Source: Diploptera punctata
Taxonomy: Eukaryota; Arthropoda; Insecta; Blattodea; Blaberidae
DNA: 64,000 nucleotides
Direction: 5' to 3'
Assembly (NCBI GenBank): GCA_030220185.1
Contig: JASPKZ010007548.1
Coordinates: 248,001-312,000 of the forward strand
Shown here: one piece after another, positions 10,232-20,795 of the stretch
Layout of the letters: each line of letters opens with the position of its first letter
Numbering within the stretch: the first letter of the stretch is position 1
Translations under genes and position numbers: made by a program
Notes under the pieces: generated by a model
Seen by the model: only the letters and a program-made list of their open reading frames with translations
The model's database searches: none
Told to the model about the DNA's origin: nothing

Positions 10232-10450
10232 TTATAAAAAAGGGAAAATTTTACCCCAGTTGAACCCATGTCCGCATTTCTTGACGGTTGTATTTTTACG
10301 GTGAAAGATCGTCACTCTTTCGACCAAGGTACTTTTTTCGTCTGGCTTATCACCTTCGACCAGTCCAGCATGGGTAACCCTATCGGCAGCAATGCTACTG
10401 CTAGCATAGCTCTCAGGATCATTTAAGCACGCAAGCCACTCCACCACAAC
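10232..10450 (-). repeat. LINE 5'-region or SINE fragment
   Basis: On the minus strand it has GTGGAGTGGCTTGCGTGC, AGAGCTATGCTAGCAGTAGC, and a segment about processing of ACCGTAAAAATACAACCG. This resembles the conserved 5' leader of insect non-LTR elements, but I cannot place the family. Confidence 0.4.
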
Positions 10451-10485
10451 AAGGTAAAGATACCATATGGGTGAGAAACATGAAC

Positions 10486-10905
10486 TCTTACTTTAAGGGA
10501 GAAAAGGAGATTACAAGTATTTGAGAATAAAATACTTAGGAAAATTTTTGGACCAAAGAGAGATGAACAGACAGATGAATGGAGAAGACTACATAACAAT
10601 GAACTACATGGTCTTTATAGGAAGCCAGATATAATAAGAACTGTTAAGTCTCGTAGACTGCGATGGGCAGGACATGTTGCACGTATGGGGAATAAAAAGA
10701 CTTGCATGGAAGCTTCTTGTAGGAAAGCCAGAGGGAAAACGCCCAGTTGATAGACTGAGAATGAGGTGGGAGAATAACATTAACTATGATTTGAGGGAAG
10801 TAGATTATACAGGGAATGATTGGAAAGCATTAGCTCAGGATAGGGATGTATGGAGAGCTTATGTCTGCATGGCCATGAACCTACGGGTTTGATAGTGCCA
10901 GTGAG
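10486..10905 (+). pseudogene. LINE 3' fragment
   Basis: Carries LRKIFGPKRDEQTDEWRRLH and GRP-like RLRMRWENNINYDLREVD. It ends in the family's GCCAGTGAGTAAG tail. Frameshifts are present. Confidence 0.7.
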
Positions 10906-10953
10906 TAAGCAAGTATAAAAAAGGGAAACATTAAAAAAAATGTAGAAAAGGGT

Positions 10954-11241
10954 AAAAGGTAAAGTGATCCCACTACAGGCCTCAGGGGGTTAATGCTCTC
11001 ACTTATTCTAGACAATCTGCACTTGGTGTCAGTCGGGTTGTCAGCCCTGAATGACTGCTGCCTTTACCTCCAGATTAAGCATCTGCCACTTATTTCTGTT
11101 AGAGGCTGAGTCGACCTCAGTGTCATAATGCTGCCAGAAGGTTTAGGTCAGTTTAAAAATCCTGACCCCACTGGGACACAAACCCTCGATCTCTCGGTTT
11201 TGTAGCATATTGCCTTAACCACTATGCTATGGCATGCCCCC
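10954..11241 (-). repeat. SINE family A, minus-strand copy
   Basis: Reverse copy with GGCATGCC...GTGGTTAAGGC head and GGTTTGTGTCC B-box region. It is more diverged than the others and ends in AAAGGTAAAG. Confidence 0.75.
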
Positions 11242-11309
11242 CTTTAAAAGGGGCATAGGAAAATAACAAAAAAATAAGAATGAATGGTCACAGCCCTTCT
11301 TCTTATGGG

Positions 11310-12315
11310 CACTACAACTTTTGGTCTTTTCAACAAGATGACTCCAGTATGTATGGTGTTGGAAGTAGGATGGCTAATTGTTGATCTCTATTCATTTGAT
11401 ATCCATTATCACATCATCTTCCCATCTATGATCAAAGTTCTTCTTTTTCTACTATAGGCACTAAAATCCTCTACTTGAAAGTTTTGGTCTTCTCAACAAG
11501 ATGTCTCCATCATGTATAGTCTTGGATGTAGGTTGGGCAATTCTTGATGTCTATTCATTTGATATCCATTATCACATCATCTTCCCCATCCGTGATCAAA
11601 ACTCTTATTTTTCTACTATAGGCAATAAAGTCCTCTTAATTAAGTTATGTAGGTAGGAAATAATACTATGAGGTTTATTTAATTTTGTTTAGTTGTTTCT
11701 TTACTCACCTCATACTTCTTAACTCCCTTGCATATCTAGATTTCGTCATTGTATTTGTGACATTCTCAATGCTGTTGTGAACGTGAACAGCATTGAGAAT
11801 GTCACAAATACAGTGACGAAATCTAGATATGCAAGGGAGTTAAGAAGTATGAGGTAAGTCAAGAAACAACTAAACAAAACTAAAATCCTCTACTTGAAAG
11901 TTTTGGTCTTCTCAACAAGAAGTCTCTGCCGTGTATAGTCTTGGATGTAGGTTGGTCAATTCATGATGTCCATTCATTTGATATCCATAATCACATCATC
12001 ATCTTCCCATGTAAGATCACAGCTCTTCTTATATAGGCACCACAACCCACTATTTGAAGGTTTTTGGTCTTCTCAACAAGATGTCTCTACCATGTATAGT
12101 CTTGGATGTAGGTTGGTCAATTCGTGATGTCCATTCATTTGATATCCATAATCACATCATCTTCCCATATAAGATCACAGCTCTTCTTATATAGGCACTA
12201 CAACCCACTATTTGAAGGTTTTCGGTCTTCTCAACAAGATCTCTCCAGCATGTACAATCTTCGATGTTGGCCAGTTCTTGACGACCATTTGTTTGATATC
12301 AACAAATATGAAGTA
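11310..12315. repeat. Tandem array, about 165-bp unit, five copies
   Basis: GGTCTTCTCAACAAG recurs near 11323, 11486, 11905, 12066 and 12234, with TTTGATATCCAT and CACATCATCTTCCC in each unit. A PLE foldback (11640-11880) sits inside the second unit. No long open frame is present. Confidence 0.75.
11640..11880. mobile_element. PLE foldback 9
   Basis: Arms of about 95 bp end in TTAAGAAGTATGAGGTAAG. The ribozyme-like core is TTGAGAA, stem II GTCAC/GTGAC, GAAA, palindrome ATCTAGAT, then A. Flanks TAAAGTCCTCTTA and TAAAATCCTCTAC suggest a roughly 13-bp duplication. Confidence 0.76.
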
Positions 12316-12351
12316 AGATGACAACAGATTCAACTTATTTATTAACCCACT

Positions 12352-13235
12352 GGCTCTGAAGCACGGAATGGTTCCATGGTCTCACCTGGCAGACTGACCA
12401 AAGCACAGAACTGTTCCATGGTCATGTTTACAATGTAGTTCATATTTTCATTCAGAGATGGCACTAATTTTCACTTTTATATTCCAGTTGGGTACATTTC
12501 TTTTCATGCATTTGGCAGCATTGGAGTCTAACTATCGATGAATGGGAAAAAATTGTAAATATATATCGTACCATAACACATCTTCACGCAACTACTGCAT
12601 TTGTGAATAAAGATGGCTGCAGGTAGGAGCTTGAATGCAGACGAAACTACAAAACTTTTGTTAGAAAGCGATGAAACTGAATTTGATTTGAGTCATTCTG
12701 ATTCTGAAAGTAATGTTCATGGAGATAGTGAAGAGAAAAGAGATGAAGTCCATTGGTTATGCAAGAAGTATCAGGTTCTGCTACATGGGCTGTTTTGAAG
12801 CCTATCACACCAAGTTGGACTACTGAAACAGTGAAATAATGTTAGGTTCGTCTCATGACCTACTATGTTAAAGGATTAAATCAGTTAGGTTGAAAATAAT
12901 TGATAAAATATGATATAAATAAAAAAAATTTAAAATCCCATCTACTGTTTATTCAACACTTTTGAAATTCATGTTAAAGCACCGTTGAAGTTATGTAATA
13001 AGATGTTAACCCCTCAGCATGGGAGCATTTAAATATATATTCTATGTTAAAGGAAATTTTAATATCTCCTCTATGAGATGGCAGTTCATAAAGCCTGTTT
13101 TCTTGGTGTATATTTTCATTAAGAATCATAATAAAACAAACGTGGTGCATGTCGAACATGCTCAATCAGCACTCTGCAGAGAAGTAGTGTTTATTTTATG
13201 CGGGCACTGCACGTCATTCCACGCTGATGGGTTAA
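12352..13235 (+). mobile_element. Non-autonomous piggyBac-type element
   Basis: TTAA at 12352-12355 and 13232-13235 flanks ends that begin CCCA on both strands, as in piggyBac. An ORF at 12613-12798 encodes MAAGRSLNADETTKLLLESD, then an acidic stretch (EFDLSHSDSESN), the usual N-terminus of piggyBac transposases. The catalytic region is absent. Confidence 0.72.
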
Positions 13236-13345
13236 TTATATAATTTTTTACCTGGTAAGTCAGTTGTCCACAACTTGAATAGAATAACTTGAAGTTTAAT
13301 AACATAGTTGAGGACGACTGATTTACCAGGTAAAAATTATATAAT
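13232..13345. repeat. Small foldback of unknown family
   Basis: About 35-bp inverted arms (TTAATTATATAATTTT, then TACCTGGTAAGTCAGT) enclose a short AT-rich loop. It abuts the piggyBac-type element on its left and PLE foldback 10 on its right. It lacks a ribozyme core. Confidence 0.55.
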
Positions 13346-14175
13346 TAACATCTTACTTATTAAGGTAGAATATGTTTATCACTCACCTCATATTGTTCCT
13401 CTTATTTGATTATAGACTAGTTTCGGAACATAGTTTCTGTTCCATCCACAGTAACATCACGACCGTTGTTCTGTCGTCTTGAAGAGTTGTCCTTCTCTCC
13501 TTCCATTGGCTGACTGAAAAACCTCGAAACCAGGTCATTCTCACGGGAATTTCAAAGTTCATTAATTTCTTCTTTTCGCTCTTTTGAATGTAGATCTTTT
13601 CCCAAACAGTAAGTTCTTTGGTTTTTCTATTTGTTTTAATAATTTAGCTTCTTTCTCGATAAGATGTTTTTCAGACCATGCATGGGCAGCCACTGCAGAT
13701 TTTTCTACTTCCCCTTTCTTGACATTCCTGAGATGTTCTTTAACTCTAGAGTTAAAGAACATCTCAGGAATGTCAAGAAAGGGGAAGTAGAAAAATCTGC
13801 AGTGGCTGCCCATGCATGGTCTGAAAAACATCTTATCGAGAAAGAAGCTAAATTATTAAAACAAATAGAAAAACCAAAAGAACTTACTGTTTGGGAAAAG
13901 ATCTACATTCAAAAGAGCGAAAAGAAGAAATTAATGAACTTTGAAATTCCCGGTGAGAATGACCTGGTTTCGAGGTTTTTCAGTCAGCCAATGGAAGGAG
14001 AGAAGGACAACTCTTCAAGACGACAGAACAACGGTCGTGATGTTACTGAGGATGGAACAGAAACTATGTTCCGAAACTAGTCTATAATCAAATAAGAAGA
14101 ACAATATGAGGTGAGTGATAAACATATTCTACCTTAATGAATATACCTCATAGTGAGAATTCCTAAAATAAGTAA
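13345..14175. mobile_element. PLE foldback 10, long near-perfect palindrome
   Basis: Arms of roughly 370 bp meet at AACTCTAGAGTT (about 13739-13752). The plus arm encodes RVKEHLRNVKKGEVEKSAVA, then KLLKQIEKPKELTVWEKIYI and FEIPGENDLVSRFFSQPMEG, ending ETMFRN. This is the end of the GIY-YIG endonuclease domain plus the C-terminal tail of a PLE protein. The outer ends are TATGAGGTGAGTGATAAAC. Confidence 0.85.
14040..14090 (+). ncRNA. Hammerhead ribozyme motif (PLE foldback 10, plus arm)
   Basis: CTGAGGA at 14046-14052, stem II GGAACA/TGTTCC, GAAA at 14073, palindrome ACTAGT, then C. The minus arm carries CTGTGGA (A6 changed) and should be inactive. The motif overlaps the 3' end of the coding frame. 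Confidence 0.78.
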
Positions 14176-14322
14176 CATCTTACTGTTCATTTTCCCTAAA
14201 AAGATCCCAGTTCCAAGTGACATAAAATTGAAAAAAAAAAAATCCAGGCTTAATGGGTTAAGAAGAACCTCATAATGTTATTTTATATTGTAATTTCACA
14301 AAAAGTGAAATTATTCACTTAC

Positions 14323-14638
14323 CCCACTTGTACATAACCTAAGTAATAACCAAGAATCTGTCCATTCCTGTCAGTGATGTTTGGAGGATCCCAAGTAGCA
14401 TGCAGAGCATGTGGTCCCACAGCTGTCACAGCCAAGTTGCGAGGAGGACCGGATGGAACTTCAGGTTCTGTAGTTACACTCACAGAACGGCTGGGAGAAC
14501 TAGCACCAAGCTGATTGAAAGCAATCACTCGAAAATAATAGGTGGTTGCTGGACGAAGGTCAGCTATTCTTGCCCATGGCTGAGGTGGAGAAGGCAATGA
14601 GTCAGAGTGAGACTCAGATTTTATTTCAGGCCAGTCCT
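14323..14638 (-). CDS. Dscam: Dscam-family receptor, end of FNIII-1 and start of FNIII-2
   Basis: This 316-bp exon (phase 1 in, phase 2 out) begins EDWPEIKSESHSDSLP. It then has the FNIII F-strand LRPATTYYFRVIAFNQLGAS, the linker TTEPEVPSGPP, and the A-to-C strands of FNIII-2 with HALHATWDPPNITDRNGQIL and GYYLGYVQVG. The acceptor is TTCCCAG and the donor GG|GTAAGT. The VPSGPP linker and NG.ILGYY motif are Dscam hallmarks. The exon is intact and in frame with its neighbours on both sides. Confidence 0.92.
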
Positions 14639-14794
14639 CTGGGAAGAAAAATAAACAATACTGAAATCTTTTAATTTAATACACTGATTAATATTAAATA
14701 CACTCTTAAATGTGCTGTATATATTTTTTCTTAAATTAAGATTTTATTTGCTAGAAAATATATAAAATAGCTACAAAGAAGATATATATACACA

Positions 14795-16641
14795 ACTCAA
14801 AAAAATTAGAGGAACACATGTTTAAACAAAATAAATATTGTAAGAATTTAATTTTTGAGGGTTAGATGTTTTGAGTTCAAATATTGTTTAAAATCAGATT
14901 GAATATCTTCTGGGTGAATATGTTAGTGAAATTCCAAGAGTTGCTGAAACCAAAGTGAGTTTGTATTGATTTATTCTTTTAAAAACAGAATTGAAGAATA
15001 ATCTGTGATAGGGAATCATTATTTTTGTGTTCTCTGAAGCTAATACAGAGCAATGAGACATCTGAATGAAACATCAGTTGCACGAGCAGTTGCACTGATT
15101 GAAGATGGTCATTCCATTCGCCATGTCTCTAGGATTCTTGATGTCAGACCTTCTGTCATCCATAGGCTGTGGAGGCAATATAGAGAGACACAGGGATACA
15201 AGAGGAGACCCGGGCAAGGTCGTAAGAACAAGGCTACAGACGTACAGGATAGATTTCTTGTCTTATCAGTTTTGTACAGAAGAAAATCTACAGCCAGAGA
15301 TCTACAAAATCATTTACGCACAGTAACTAGAAGGTAATTTCCGATCAGAATGTAAGAAATAGACTGAGAAATGCAAGGTTGAGGTCTAGAATCCCCTTTA
15401 AAGCCTCTCGTTAAACACGTCAGCACAAAGAAGCCCAGCTGCAATTTGCTCAGAATCATGTTAACTGGCAGCTCTGCCAAAGGAAGGGTGTTTTATTCAT
15501 GGACAAATCAAGATTTCGTCTAACAGGTTCTGTTGGTCATACACGTGTATGGTGATGTCCTGGTGAACGTTTTGATCCAGCTACAATTATTGAACGTGAC
15601 ATATTTGGAGATGGTTCAGTTATGGTTTGGGCTGGGATTACTATTGAGTCTCGGACAGAGCTTGTCATTGACCCACAGCGAATGAATGCTGACATTTACA
15701 TTATGACATTATCCTCCAACATGTTGTAACCTTTGCTTATGGTATGGACCCTAATTTTCTTCTAATGCAAGATAATGCTAGATGTCATACAGCACAGACT
15801 ACCAGAGATGTCCTGCAAGAATGCCAAATTCGGGTGATGGACTGGCCTGCATGCAGTAAAAGTAAAGTAAAGTAAAGTGATCCCACAACAGACCCGGAGG
15901 CCCTTGGGGTAGTAGGAGGTTAAGGCTCCCACTTTTTCTAGACAATCGGCACTTGATGTCAGCCGGGTTGTCAGCCCTGCGTGACGGCCGCCTTTACCCC
16001 CAGAACAAGCGTCTGGTACTCATTTCCGTTAGAGGCTGAGTCGACCCCAGGGCCATAGTGCCGCCAGAGGGTTTGGGCCAGTTTAAAAATCCTGACCCCA
16101 ACGGGACTTGAACCCTGGACCCTCCGGCTTGTAGCTCAGTGCCTTAACCACTACGCTACGGCGTGCCCCGGCCTGCATGCAGTCCAGACCTTAATCTGAT
16201 TGAGCATATGTGGGATAAGTTGGAAAAACTTGTTCGTAAGCGTCCTGCTATACCTCAGAACCTTGAAGAACTTTCAAATGCACTCACCGTGGAATGGGAG
16301 AGAATCTCACAAGTTTCTGTAAGAAGGCTTCTACGAAGCAAGCCTGGTAGGTGTAATGTGGTCATTCAGGCTCACGGAGGACACACTAAGTACTGAGTGT
16401 TGAAATAACCATGGAAACATTGATTCCAAAAAATTGTAAATCACAAATTTCCACTTTGCTTTCTGTTACAAATGATAACTTGTTCGTATTGCTAATACTG
16501 TACAAGAAAATATTGTTTCAATGTCTATTCTAATTTTACATAAATCTTCAATTTATAATTACAAAAGATCAAACATTAAATTGTTTCAATATTCATTCTT
16601 GTGTTTTGGTTTAAACATGTGTTCCTCTAATTTTTTTGAGT
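14795..16641 (+). mobile_element. Tc1-type transposon, decayed, with SINE insertion
   Basis: Terminal repeats begin ACTCAAAAAAATTAGAGGAA and are matched in reverse at 16611-16641; TA-rich DNA flanks both ends. The transposase starts at 15053 (MRHLNETSVARAVALIEDGH, a helix-turn-helix N-terminus). It continues with frameshifts through LFMDKSRFRLTGSVGHTRVW, LMQDNARCHTAQTTRDVLQE and, after the SINE, CSPDLNLIEHMWDKLEKLVR. The first D, second D and E of the DD34E triad can be seen, but the frame is broken in several places. Confidence 0.85.
15858..16169 (-). repeat. SINE family A inside the Tc1-type transposase
   Basis: Bounded by a 14-bp duplication GGCCTGCATGCAGT (15844-15857 and 16170-16183). 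The head GGGGCACGCCGTAGCGTAGT is at the right, the AAAGTAAAGTAAAG tail at the left. It splits the transposase between the second D and the E. Confidence 0.9.
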
Positions 16642-16656
16642 AATATATATATATAT

Positions 16657-17008
16657 GTCCACCGCTGTGGTCTCGAGGTAGCGTGCTGCCTTGTCACGCA
16701 GCGGGCCCGGGTTCGATCGCCGGTCGGGGCAGTTTTTCTGGGTGAGGTTTTTATCAGGGTTTTTCCTCACCTGTAAGACAAATGTCAGGAAAACTTTAAG
16801 GCCCAAACGGTCCCCGAAATCATATGGCCATCATCTTCATCATCATCATCCTTATCATTATCATCATCACCATCATCCTTCACCGGTGTGGAAAGCAACG
16901 GGAAGCTACCACACCTACACAATTCCCTAGTAAAGCTGCAAGCATAGCATGAAAATGCTATGATTGCAGTGAAGGACCTGCCTTTGGCAGAATTACTATG
17001 GATGGATA
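16657..17008 (+). repeat. SINE family B
   Basis: tRNA-derived head with A-box TGGTCTCGAGGTAGCGTGC and B-box GGTTCGATCGC. The body contains CCTGTAAGACAAATGTCAGG, a CATCAT/TTATCA simple-repeat region, and end ACTATGGATGGAT. Copies also at 19.8, 24.4, 28.8, 56.4, 58.0 and 61.2 kb. Confidence 0.88.
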
Positions 17009-17039
17009 TTATATATATGTACATACACACAATATTAAA

Positions 17040-17064
17040 ATAATATAGTAATAATAATAATAAT

Positions 17065-17104
<40 letters not shown>

Positions 17105-17125
17105 GTAATAGCAATAATGTTGATG

Positions 17126-17162
<37 letters not shown>

Positions 17163-17175
17163 CAACAACAATGAT
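17040..17175 (+). repeat. AAT/AAC microsatellite
   Basis: A run of AAT with interspersed AAC and ATG units following the SINE. Confidence 0.9.
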
Positions 17176-17189
17176 GATGACCACAACTA

Positions 17190-17465
17190 TCCACGCTAGT
17201 ATTAGGCCATGTGGCCTGTTACGGTCTCAAAGAGGAATTTTCCATCCAGTACTTTTTTGGACGTCCCAGCAATCTTTTGCCTTGGGGCAGTTACGAAGCA
17301 TGGCTTTTGGAATTCTATGAGATGGCATTCATTGAAGATGGGCTTTCCAGTTGTTCTGGTAGAATGATAATGATAATAATAACAAAAATAATAATGATAA
17401 TAATAACAATAACAATAAAAACAATGACAACAGTAACAATAACAATAAATATAATAAATTATACT
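17190..17465 (+). repeat. LINE or SINE 3' tail fragment with AATAATAAC repeats
   Basis: Contains TATTAGGCCATGTGGCCTGT, TACGGTCTCAAAGAGG and CTTTTGCCTTGGGGCAG, then an imperfect trinucleotide repeat. A related tail lies at 22.46 and 38.25 kb. Confidence 0.5.
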
Positions 17466-17575
17466 TTTGAAACGAGAAACGTGAAAACACACAACTTTAT
17501 GAGGTGATATTAAAACATTTTCTCCAACTCATTCATAAAAAAGTCATAATGTTACTTCCTCTTGTATTTTCAAAC
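17465..17575 (+). mobile_element. Single PLE 3' end
   Basis: Contains TTTATGAGGTGATATTAAAA, CATTTTCTCCAACTCATTC and the family tail GTCATAATGTTACTTCCT, matching the PLE at 61.7-62.3 kb. There is no inverted partner. Confidence 0.6.
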
Positions 17576-17699
17576 AAATGCAGACTGTTATACATGCAAC
17601 GTGCACTACAAACTAAATATGTCTGCTCCGAAGTCTTTTGCACAGGCAACGACGTAAGGTATTACGTAATAACTAGGAAATTGGAAATGGAAGGAAAGG

Positions 17700-17990
17700 A
17701 GCTTATCTGAGTAGCATGGAGAAAATATAAACATACACAATTCAAGCTGAGATGGCAGGACATATAATGAGGATGGAAGGCAAGGAATGTAGTAAGAAAA
17801 CATTACATTCAAAACCTGGTGGAAAGTTAAAATTAAGAAGATTAAAACTCATTGGATACATGAAGTGAAAAATGACTTAAAGTTAGGATGAAGAAATTGG
17901 AAATTGATTGCACAGAACAGGAAAAGCTGGTGATGTTTGGTAGAGGAGCCTATGACCCACACCAAGCTGTAGAGCTAAATATGGTGAAGA
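17700..17990 (+). pseudogene. LINE C-terminal remnant
   Basis: Degenerate AEMAGHIMRMEGKECSKKTL, then RRLKLIGYMK. It ends AGAGGAGCCTATGACCCAC, as in LINE 3' ends elsewhere here. Confidence 0.5.
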
Positions 17991-18153
17991 TGAAAAGAAA
18001 TCATAAAAATATCAAAATATGAAATCAAAATTCATTTTATAAAGCTTTCAGTGGATTACAAAAAAAAAATGGCAATTACAACTTACTCCTACTTTTTTCC
18101 TTGCAAAGTAATTAAATCTTACATGAATTTGACATTAAATTAATAATTATTAC

Positions 18154-18285
18154 CTGGATTCTGTGTATGAAGAACAGCATAAGAAAGTATAGGACTATTT
18201 CCATCAAGTGGTTCATTCCAAGCTAACTTCACTTCTCGACTTGCACACTCTATTACTCGAACATCTAATGGTGGCTCAGGTACAT
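18154..18285 (-). CDS. Dscam: Dscam-family receptor, FNIII-1 first exon
   Basis: This 132-bp exon (phase 1-1) encodes DVPEPPLDVRVIECASRE, then VKLAWNEPLDGNSPILSYAV, and ends HTQNPG. The acceptor is CCTTTTAG and the donor G|GTAATA. The VPEPP linker, the core W and the P.DGNSPI.SY motif identify the first fibronectin type III domain that follows Ig9 in all Dscam proteins. Confidence 0.9.
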
Positions 18286-18336
18286 CTAAAAGGTTTTTGG
18301 GAAAATAAATACACTTCATATAATAAAGTTGGGAAT

Positions 18337-18897
18337 TTTTACATTGTGAGGTTTTCTTAATAAAAATCAAATGAATCGTGAATTGTTCTTACCTCATACA
18401 TCTATGTTATTTTAACACAGAACCGCAGTATTGGGAATCATCATTCCCATCCTCAGTTGTTGTCACGACTGTTGATACTTCTTTATGCCGGTCATTTTCT
18501 AAACTACCATCTGGTGCTGATTTGAAGAACTTTGTAATCAAATTTGGTTTGTCTGGAAACTTAAAATTCATAGTTCTAATATGGTTTTCTTGAATGTTTG
18601 TTCGGAAACTCAAAATTCATAGTTCTAATATGGTTTTTTTAATTGTTTGGGAACATTGAAAAAACCATATTAGAACCATGAATTTTGAGTTTCCGGATGA
18701 ACAAAATTTGATTACAAAGTTCTTCAAATCAACACCAGATGGCAGTTTAGAAAATTACTAGCATAATGAACAATCGACAGTCGTGACAACAGCTGAGGTG
18801 GGAATGATGATTACCGATACTGCAGTTCTGTGTTAAAATAACATAGATGTATGACGTAAGAAGAATTCACGATTCATTTGATTCTTATTAAATAAAT
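18337..18897. mobile_element. PLE foldback 11
   Basis: Ends are TTCTTACCTCATACATCTAT and ATAGATGTATGACGTAAGAA. The arms encode NFKFPDKPNLITKFFKSAPD, then SLEND, the PLE C-terminal tail. A 60-bp piece near 18560-18640 (AAATTCATAGTTCTAATATGG) is repeated in the left arm. The ribozyme core is degenerate (CTGAGGTGG, GATAC). Confidence 0.75.
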
Positions 18898-18967
18898 ACA
18901 CTGTTTAATTTATGATAGCATTTAAAACTCTCAATTCTGGAAATGTATGCTATTATACATTATGGTG

Positions 18968-19205
18968 ACTCTTGTTGTCCAAACTTCTTTCAAAAAATAT
19001 TAAACTGAAAATATATACAACTGTTATTTTTCCAGTTATATTATATGGATGCGAAACATGGGCTCTAATTTTAAGGGAGTCGATAGGATTACGAGTATTT
19101 GAGAATAAATTTCTTAGGAAAATTTTTGGACCAAAGAGAAATGTACAGACAGGCAAATGGCAAAGACTACATAATAGAGAGCTAAAAGATCTTATAGGAA
19201 ACCAG
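18968..19205 (+). pseudogene. LINE fragment
   Basis: Encodes LLSKNIKLKIYTTVIFPVIL, then YGCETWALILRESIGLRVFE and LRKIFGPKRNVQTGKWQRLH. Same family as the 49.3 kb copy; both ends are truncated. Confidence 0.72.
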
Positions 19206-19311
19206 CTCTGCACCAAGGTTTCATGCCTTATACCTCTCTCAAAACAAGCTTACTCTTATTCTCCCACCTCATTCATGACCTATCGACTTCTTTACTTTTA
19301 GTGTTCCCCAT

Positions 19312-19745
19312 TTGCGAAACATGGACTCTTACTTTAAGGGAGGAACGAGAAGTATGAGTATTTGAGAATAAAGCTCTTACGAAAATTTTTGGGCCAAAAA
19401 AGAGATGAACAGATAGGTGAATGGAAAAAACCACATAATAGTGAGCTACTTTATAAGTATGGGAAGCCAGATATAATAAGAACAGTTAAGTCTCATAGGC
19501 TGCGATGAGCAGGACATGTGGTGCATATAGGGGATGAAAGAGGTGCATGGAAGCTTCTGGTAGGAAAACTAGAGGGAAAACTCCCAGTTGGTAGACCAAG
19601 AATGAGGTGGGAGAACAACATCATCCATGATTTGAGGGAAGTAGATTTTACAGGGTGTGATTGGAAAACATTAGCTCAGGATAAGGATGTATGGAGAGCT
19701 TATGTCCATGGGTTTGATGGAGCCAGTGAGTTTATTAGTTCCCCA
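19312..19745 (+). pseudogene. LINE 3' fragment
   Basis: Continues the same family: AWKLLVGKLEGKLPVGRPRM, RWENNIIHDLREVDFTGCDW, then KTLAQDKDVWRAYVHGFDGA. Frameshifts are present upstream. It is followed by a family-B SINE. Confidence 0.7.
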
Positions 19746-19756
19746 TTCATGAAACA

Positions 19757-20114
19757 GTCCACCGCTGTGGTCTCGAGGTAGCATGCTGCCTTGTCACGCA
19801 GCGGGCCCGGGTTCGATCCCCGGTCGGGGCAGTTTTTCTGGGTGAGGTTTTTATCGGGGTTTTTCCTCACCTGTAAGACAAATGTCAGGAAAACTTTAAG
19901 GCCCAAACGGTCCCCGAAATCATATGGCCATCATCCTTACCATTATCATTATCATCATCATCATCATCATCCTTCACCGGTGTGGAAAGCAACGGGAAGC
20001 TACCAAACCTACACAATTCCCTAGTAAAGCTGCAAGCATAGCATGAAAATGCTATGAGTGCAGTTGAAGGACCTGCCTTGGGCAGAATCAGAATTACTAT
20101 GGAAGGATGGATGG
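19757..20114 (+). repeat. SINE family B
   Basis: Near-complete copy with B-box GGTTCGATCCC and the end GGAAGGATGGATGGAT. Confidence 0.9.
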
Positions 20115-20451
20115 ATTACATGGAAAAATGTCCAGCTAATCACCAGTCTATGAGACCTGTTATTCTTATTTGCTTCAGTTACCTCATCAAGCTAATTATC
20201 TCACTCTTAAGTCCATATCACTTAATCTGTTAGGCTCCTCTTGGTCTCCAAACATTTAGCTAAACACTTATTTTCGAAAATGCCCCTCAAAATTTTTTCT
20301 CCTCTGTTAGAGTAACAGCCAATGTTTGGCATCTCGCTTCCAAAAGGAGACTCAAGGAAATATGGCCGAAATAATATAAATAGGAGGAATGTTAATGATT
20401 TAAAGTAGAATTTTTTTATAAAAAATGCATAATAATCATACAAATCAGTAC

Positions 20452-20614
20452 CTTGCAATCTGATAGATTGTCGACACTACTGTTTCATCCTTTCCAAACG
20501 GATTTTTTGTTGCTATACAGACATACTTTCCAGAGTCCTCTGGGACCGTGTGGTGGAGAATGCTAGCTGTGATATTTTTGAGGAATCCAAAAGAAACTCT
20601 CCTTCAGATGAAAT
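20452..20614 (-). pseudogene. Dscam: Dscam-family receptor, Ig9 second exon, apparently frameshifted
   Basis: One frame gives ITASILHHTVPEDSGKYV, CIATKNPFGKDETVVSTIYQ, a clear Ig9 E-to-G strand segment with the F-strand Cys and the FGKDE motif that leads into FNIII-1. The exon is bounded by TTTCCAG| and AG|GTACTG, giving 163 bp. The phase-2 donor upstream and phase-1 acceptor downstream require a length of 3n+2, and a TGA lies in the good frame near the start. At least one indel, possibly two, must be present. Candidates are the T-run near 20590 and the sequence after TATCAG. This may be a sequencing error in an otherwise intact gene, or a real lesion. No other copy of this half-domain was found between 18.3 and 28.2 kb. 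Confidence 0.65.
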
Positions 20615-20745
20615 CTGGAAACGTGAAAGAATAACATATGCTATCTCATAATAACTTACATGTTAAAAAAATGTAAGAAAAATTCTGCACTTACACTAAA
20701 CTTGCAGTGAGGAAATAAAAAGATGCTCACAAGGAAAGTACTTAC

Positions 20746-20795
20746 GTTGGACCTGGATTGTAACAAAAATTGGAGGATATGTTAATCGAAGGATA
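20746..20795 (-). other. Possible small exon upstream of the second Ig9 exon
   Basis: A 50-bp segment is bounded by GTTTCAG| and C|GTAAGT, a strong donor. It is open in the frame set by the phase-2 end of the 28.2 kb exon (SILRLTYPPIFVTIQVQ). Its length gives phase 1 out. Its peptide does not look like the missing Ig9 strands, and the next exon would then meet TGA at its third codon. A longer version starting at 20820 is also possible. It may be a decoy, an alternative terminal exon or a decayed duplicate. Confidence 0.25.

Noticed and set aside
13019..13243. Plus-strand 74-residue frame as a gene
   Set aside because: It lies in the 3' non-coding part of the piggyBac-type element and has no recognisable domain.
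14400..14600. Plus-strand open frame over the FNIII exon (MQSMWSHSCHSQ...)
   Set aside because: It is antisense to a well-supported Dscam exon, with no homology of its own.
16785..17186. Minus-strand frame rich in Leu
   Set aside because: Arises from the AAT repeat and the SINE read in reverse.
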